A stretch of 64,000 nt of DNA from contig NZ_LR812090.1 of the NCBI RefSeq assembly GCF_903772925.1, forward strand, positions 624,629 through 688,628. The letters are read 5' to 3'. Shown here piece by piece: positions 62,629-64,000 of the stretch. Within the stretch, counting starts at the first letter, position 1; every line of letters begins with the position of its first letter. The translations under genes were made by a program, and so were the position numbers. The DNA is from Alteromonas macleodii. Its GTDB lineage: Bacteria; Pseudomonadota; Gammaproteobacteria; Enterobacterales; Alteromonadaceae. The notes beneath the pieces were generated by a model. It did no database searches. It saw only the letters and a list, made by a program, of their open reading frames with translations, and was not told the origin of the DNA.

Positions 62629-64000
62629 CGATAAAGGAATTTAGTTGGTTCATCAACAGTAACCGTTTCCCCATCAATTGTGGTGGTTACACTGATAAAA
62701 ATATCGGTAACCGTATCTTCCAGATTATAAGCGTCCGTTGCAACTGAAATCGGTGTACTGTAAACCGCACCACCTTTAACTGTCACTTCTTGCTCGCCTA
62801 TGTATTCATAGTCAGGAAGACCTTTTACAGCAATGGTATACTTTTGCTCTTGCTGGGTTTTGTTGAGCACTTTAATGGTATATACGTTTTCAATAAGCCC
62901 TTCATTGGTCTCGCGGTACAATGAGTTTCTATCGCGGATGATGTCGACTTCGGTTGGACTGCGCATCCAAATATTGGCAAACAACAAACCCGTCATAACC
63001 AAAAGAACGACAAAGTAGCCAATTAGCTTAGGACGAAAAACGTGAGTCTTGCCGCCCGCGAGCTCTTCTTCTGAGGTAAAGCTTATCAAGCCTTTTGGAT
63101 AGCCCATTTTATCCATAACGCCGTTACAGGCATCAACACAGGCACCGCAGTTGATGCATTCGTATTGAAGGCCGTTGCGAATATCAATTCCAGTTGGGCA
63201 GACTTGAACACACAAATTACAGTCGATGCAGTCACCTAAGCCTTTTTCCTGTACCTGTTCGTGACTGAGCTTTCGAGGGCGTGGGCCGCGTTGTTCGCCA
63301 CGTTTTGCATCGTAAGATACGGTGAAAGTATCTTTGTCGAACATGGCAGATTGGAATCGTGCATAAGGACAAATGTGCGTGCACATAATTTCACGCATAT
63401 AGCCTGCATTTCCGTAAGTACAAACTGCAAAAAAGATAACCGAGAAACCCGCCCAGAAGCTGGTGTCAAATGTCACGAAGTCAACAAACAGGGCATCGAT
63501 GGGGGTGAAGTAGCCAACAAAGGTTAGCGCAGTTAATAGTGCTACCAAAACCCAAGCAGTATGCTTTGCCGTTTTACGCAAAAATTTGTCAGTATCCATT
63601 TTGCGCGCATCAAGGGCTATACGCTTGTTTCGTGGGCCTTCGAACTTTTCTTCAAACCAAGTGTATATATATACCCATGTAGTTTGTGGGCACATAAAGC
63701 CACACCACACTCTGCCAGCGAAGGTAGTGACAAAAAACAAAGCGAAAGCGGAAACAATAAATATATAAGCCAGTAAGGTAAGGTCTTGAGGCCACAAAGT
63801 AAGAGAGAAAATAGTAAAACGTTGTTCGCCAATATCAAGTAATACTGCCTGATGGCCGTTGTACTGAATCCACGGAATAATGGCAAAAAGAGCTAAAAAG
63901 AAAAGACCAAAGAAACGCCTAAACGTTTCCAAAGGGCCCTTTACGGCGCGCACATAAATACGGCTACGGGAATCGTGTCGTTTACCCTCTGTGGCTCCTT
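62625..64000 (-). CDS. ccoG: Cytochrome cbb3 oxidase accessory protein CcoG (5' end outside window)
   Basis: The polytopic ferredoxin-like protein is needed for cbb3 oxidase maturation. Two 4Fe-4S motifs are in DCIDCNLCVQVCP and CINCGACVDAC. Several TMs are present (FFGLFFLALFAIIPWIQYNG), and VWCGFMCPQTTWVYI is typical. The frame continues in sense to the window edge beyond the GTG at 63953 (reading GKRHDSRSRIYVRAVKGPLE), so the true start lies outside. The C-terminal beta domain is complete. Confidence 0.95.
   Translation of the reverse strand, partial: GATEGKRHDSRSRIYVRAVKGPLETFRRFFGLFFLALFAIIPWIQYNGHQAVLLDIGEQRFTIFSLTLWPQDLTLLAYIFIVSAFALFFVTTFAGRVWCGFMCPQTTWVYIYTWFEEKFEGPRNKRIALDARKMDTDKFLRKTAKHTAWVLVALLTALTFVGYFTPIDALFVDFVTFDTSFWAGFSVIFFAVCTYGNAGYMREIMCTHICPYARFQSAMFDKDTFTVSYDAKRGEQRGPRPRKLSHEQVQEKGLGDCIDCNLCVQVCPTGIDIRNGLQYECINCGACVDACNGVMDKMGYPKGLISFTSEEELAGGKTHVFRPKLIGYFVVLLVMTGLLFANIWMRSPTEVDIIRDRNSLYRETNEGLIENVYTIKVLNKTQQEQKYTIAVKGLPDYEYIGEQEVTVKGGAVYSTPISVATDAYNLEDTVTDIFISVTTTIDGETVTVDEPTKFLYR

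Overview
The window reads as a chromosomal segment of a marine gammaproteobacterium of the Alteromonadales, most likely Alteromonas. This is an inference from gene content: the enteric-like order tolC / nudF-yqiB-cpdA-yqiA-parE, the epmB/efp-epmA cluster, many TonB-dependent receptors, an orphan PrsT-type TPR lipoprotein, a clustered assimilatory nitrate region, and moderate GC. No prophage, integrase, rRNA, tRNA or CRISPR array was seen. The only mobile-looking DNA is one MITE-like element near 50.3-50.6 kb.

Layout. 0-12 kb: 5' part of rapA, a membrane-anchored HTH/DUF4019 regulator, a secreted gluzincin-type metallopeptidase, a protein carrying two fused solute-binding modules, a PIN-PhoH ATPase, a transglutaminase-like protein, cysG and deaD. 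12-24 kb: the prsT-like gene, a voltage-gated channel with an acidic filter, tolC, then nudF-yqiB-cpdA-yqiA-parE and a HAD phosphatase. 24-33 kb: conserved hypotheticals, a YjfB-like small protein, the complete EF-P beta-lysylation set (epmB, efp, epmA), and a histidine-rich, probably zinc-related, TonB-dependent receptor preceded by twin palindromes. 33-38 kb: housekeeping genes (cyclophilin, rlmG, alkB-like, bolA-like, PAP2, nucleotidyltransferase).

38-57.4 kb is the most coherent system, assimilatory nitrate uptake and reduction. It holds nasR (NIT-ANTAR antiterminator), a SulP transporter, nirB-nirD-nasA-cobA-ybiB, a soluble PAS-PAS chemoreceptor, nrtABC and an outer-membrane porin. Both transcription units, nirB and nrtA, have long leaders. 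Each leader ends in an intrinsic terminator placed just before the first gene, and each carries the same 13-nt sequence overlapping the terminator's 5' arm. Sigma-54-like -24/-12 elements and GCACCA/TGGTGC half-sites lie upstream of both. The picture is nitrogen-limitation control of initiation plus nitrate/nitrite-responsive antitermination by NasR, coordinating transport (porin, NrtABC), reduction (NasA, NirBD) and siroheme supply (CobA, with CysG elsewhere).

57.4-64 kb: yfbR, dsbA with a possible lipobox, btuB under a cobalamin riboswitch, srkA, and ccoG, whose 5' end runs off the window.
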